From NCBI GenBank assembly GCA_035275065.1, contig DATENM010000004.1, forward strand, positions 27,198-91,197: a stretch of 64,000 nucleotides of DNA, given 5' to 3'. Of this stretch, positions 63,401 to 64,000 are shown piece after piece. The notes beneath the pieces are model-generated. The model was given only the letters and a program-made list of their open reading frames with translations, did not search any database and had not been told where the DNA came from. Each line of letters begins with the position of its first letter. Position 1 is the first letter of the stretch. This DNA comes from Blastocatellia bacterium. Lineage in GTDB: Bacteria > Acidobacteriota > Blastocatellia > UBA7656. The translations under genes were made by a program, and so were the position numbers.

Positions 63401-64000
63401 AGCCATGAGCCGCTCTTCCAGGTGACGCTTGCTTATCAGAACTTAGCTGCTATATCGCTTACTTCAAGTCTCAAAAAGTTGGGTATTTCTCCCTATGGCG
63501 TACAGAGCAGCGAAGTTAAGTTCGACCTGGAGTTGACGATGACGCATACGGAGGAAGGCATCCAGGCCAGCCTCGCCTACTGCAGCGACCTCTTCGACCG
63601 CACCACCGCCGCCCGCTTGCTCTCCCATCTCAGCCTCCTGCTGTCGGCCTTCGCCTCCGACCCCGCCGCCGCGGCCAAAGACTTGCGCATGCTCTCACCG
63701 GCCGAGCACTGGCAACTGACCGCCGAGTGGAACGACACGCTGCGGCCCTACCCCCGCCACCGCTGCCTCCACCACATGTTCGCCCAACAGGCCTTAGCCT
63801 GCCCGGACGCGGTCGCCGCCTCCTGCTCCTCGCTCCACCTTTCTTACGCCGCCCTCGCTCTGCGCGCCCAACTGCTGGCCGACCGCCTGCGGCAGCAGGG
63901 CGTCACCGCCGAGCAGCCCGTCGCCGTACTCTGCGAGCGCGGCCTCGAGCTGCTGGTGGCGATGCTCGGCCTCTGGCAAAGCGGCGGCGTCTATGTGCCG
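57431..64000 (+). CDS. nonribosomal peptide synthetase, A(rest)-PCP-C-A-PCP-C-A, running past the window
   Basis: Open for 2190 codons to the right edge. Residues 1-475 resume an A domain from motif a2 (FDSGHGFVPIDPGYP) through VYTSGSTGRPKG, YGPTEATVNSS and NGKLDRQAL. The first carrier Ser is about 525 (LGCHSLL), and a C domain has HHLVHDG (717). The second A domain (about 1057-1535) has pocket residues D, A, W, T, V, A, A, V, C by alignment to GrsA, suggesting Phe. The second carrier Ser is about 1591 (LGGHSLL) and the next C domain has HHIASDG (1784). A third A domain begins near 2107. ATG 57431 or 57437; no good ribosome site. Confidence 0.92.
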   Translation, partial: MNMATDRLIGLMTGQNLNQLIGLWGIFDSGHGFVPIDPGYPPERIDFMIRDCGIETLVTEARHLDKALQLCGADGAIKQIICLDEVPDQHGGHPGVSLYDLRAFDEEEADPRHNGTADTGKVAYVVYTSGSTGRPKGVPITHDNLLPLLDWSKRYFRFGGRTRVLQSLSYCFDFGIFEILTTVLFGGTLYCLDRNQRMDPSAYAERANDYEINTVHSTPSFVGELAACGRKLRTLEVLHLGGEALTGRAVDELQAILEEGCTIYNGYGPTEATVNSSIFEVSPARSAVPSPTVPIGKASAQNALYVLDRHGNPVAEGVPGELHIGGPGLAAAYINLPELTAQRFVPATFSMRPGERLYKTGDLVRRLADGNLEFLGRLDHQVKVRGFRIELGEIEAGLAAHTLVKEVVVAAREDRRGANWLVAYVVPQPGGVVDSSEMRRFLRQRLPDYMIPSAFVILEALPLTSNGKLDRQALPLPGLERPAGAGDFVSPRNHSEEIVAGICAEVLGLKQIGVNDNLFDLGCHSLLATKIVLRIREAFQVELPLVRLFEKPTVAGLAEALESCGKAGDGLEVPPISIAPRDQALPLSFAQERLWFLSQLDPTNTSYYVPRALRISGAFSVRVLEQSFSEIIRRHEILRTTFPMVDGRPVQVINAYEPIHIPLIDLRLLSEDEREQYVHDHIIEEGNRNFDLARGPLLRLKVLQLTDREFILILTEHHLVHDGWTQGVLIHDFLTTYGSMAEGKPSPLPELTLQYADFACWQRDWLKGEVLENQIKYWKQRLAGAPAFLSLPADHRRPPVQRFRGAEYSHVIKEETAEALRAMSRRQGATLFMTMLAIFKTLLYRYTGREDMVVGSGVANRRARETEGLLGMIINTIVLRTDLGGKPSFHELMKRVRESCLGAYSNQDLPFEQLVEELRPERSLDYNPIFQVVFAFQDTVTPVLELPGMSMELLDAHNHSAKFDLSIVVLPWREQLVGRDVASASHDITLLFEYNTDLFERPTIERVARHYSVLLESALKDQDASIAEMTMLTEEERAQLLVEWNDTATVHPGGQLAHELFEQQVEQTPEAIAVVYEGQQLSYFELNRRTNQLAHRLKELGVGAERRVGLCLERSPDVVMAILAVLKAGGAYVPLDPSYPPARLSYMLEDSGAVLLLKHSHLTLDTSQAAPPRVALDLEWDAIIRYPDSNPPATLSPDNLAYVIYTSGSTGLPKGVAITHRGLSNLAAAQQQLFGPLSARAVMQFSSISFDASMWELTMSLTGGAKLVLGSRGAVLAGEELRQLLEWEQVEVATLPPTVLASLPGTQGLALSTLVVAGEACPTTLVEQWADGRRMLDAYGPTESTVCASMSGELRAGEEPGIGWPIPNTRVYVLNSVGQVLPVGVTGELQIGGIGLARGYIERAAMTAERFVPDPFSGEAGARLYRTGDLVRHASDGQLQYVGRADAQVKVRGYRVELGEIEAAVNEEAGVRQSAVVVREAEGRGPQVVCYVVGEEGAEVSGKRLREGLSRRLPEYMVPSVFVKLGELPLTANGKLDRKALPAPAAAIDGEGEPAAAENVIEELVGGIFSEVLGQREVSVEANFFELGGHSLLATQVVSRVREVLGVEVALRALFQEPTVRGLAAAVQQQQQQGGSRLPAGPIERVSRESELPLSFAQQRLWFIHQLEPESAAYNIPMAVRLSGELNLAALEQSLGEIVRRHEVLRTRFELRQQQAVQVIEAEARVRLRLWELSALPAEKREAVAGEVVRQESGRGFDLRGGPVLRAALLRLADDEHILVVVMHHIASDGWSTGVLVSEFSRLYEAYSQGQPSALEELRIQYADYAVWQRQYLQGAVLDEQLAYWRRQLAEVAVLELPTDRLRPAVASHRGGSVGLRLSEELTQQLRRLSRQQGVTMFMTLLAAFKVVLSRHSSQRDIVIGTDVANRGRVETEPLIGFFVNQLVLRTDLSGDLSVRELLGRVRETALSAYAHQEVPFERLVEELQPERSLSHEPLFQVTLAYQNLAAISLTSSLKKLGISPYGVQSSEVKFDLELTMTHTEEGIQASLAYCSDLFDRTTAARLLSHLSLLLSAFASDPAAAAKDLRMLSPAEHWQLTAEWNDTLRPYPRHRCLHHMFAQQALACPDAVAASCSSLHLSYAALALRAQLLADRLRQQGVTAEQPVAVLCERGLELLVAMLGLWQSGGVYVP

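Overview
The window looks like chromosomal DNA of a GC-rich, soil-type Gram-negative bacterium. TonB-family, Tat-exported and lipoprotein genes, the carbohydrate-oriented gene content and the protein style suggest an Acidobacteriota-like organism, but no rRNA or housekeeping marker is present, so this assignment is tentative. No tRNA, rRNA, CRISPR array or transposase was recognised.

Layout. (1) 1-4.18 kb is a remnant of an integron gene-cassette array (alpha/beta-hydrolase, DinB, GT25 glycosyltransferase, DUF2780-like protein, methyltransferase). It has one well-formed attC site and a second, truncated one, and no integrase. (2) 4.19-12.5 kb, minus strand, is an L-rhamnose uptake and catabolism operon: rhamnulose-1-P aldolase/dehydrogenase, rhamnulokinase, ABC ATPase, permease, and a second permease joined in frame to the sugar-binding protein. 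(3) 12.6-17.5 kb holds a 132-bp palindromic element, a Tat-exported amidohydrolase, an acyltransferase-like membrane protein and a serine hydrolase. (4) 17.8-23.9 kb is a membrane-bound respiratory formate dehydrogenase operon (FdhE, alpha, beta, gamma). The alpha subunit is one selenoprotein read through an in-frame TGA followed by a SECIS-like hairpin. (5) 24.0-32.7 kb is an unusual small-molecule/glycan cluster: two GT4-type glycosyltransferases, three methyltransferases, a GTP cyclohydrolase II-RibD reductase fusion, an MDR dehydrogenase, a divergent 6-pyruvoyl-tetrahydropterin-synthase homologue and a YdjC-type deacetylase. I do not know a characterised pathway with this set. (6) 33.1-40.4 kb has a multicopper oxidase with a small partner gene, then three glycosyltransferases flanked by sulfotransferase-like genes. 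(7) 40.4-64 kb is a lipopeptide-type nonribosomal peptide synthetase (NRPS) locus that runs off the right edge.

The NRPS locus carries its own support genes: an Sfp-type phosphopantetheinyl transferase, an SbnB-like enzyme, a sigma-54-type activator followed by a good -24/-12 promoter, a small winged-helix protein, an RfaH/LoaP-like NusG paralogue followed by an RNA hairpin, an MbtH domain fused to an unknown domain, an ankyrin protein, a type II thioesterase, HtpG, a lipoprotein and a tandem-HTH regulator. The first synthetase (FAAL-ACP-C) ends inside an adenylation domain, just after core motif a1. A DUF3326-like gene follows with a 4-bp ATGA overlap, and the next synthetase begins with the rest of the adenylation domain. 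This split A domain with an intervening cistron, and the pterin/flavin-precursor glycoside-like cluster at 24-33 kb, are the best candidates for undescribed biology here.
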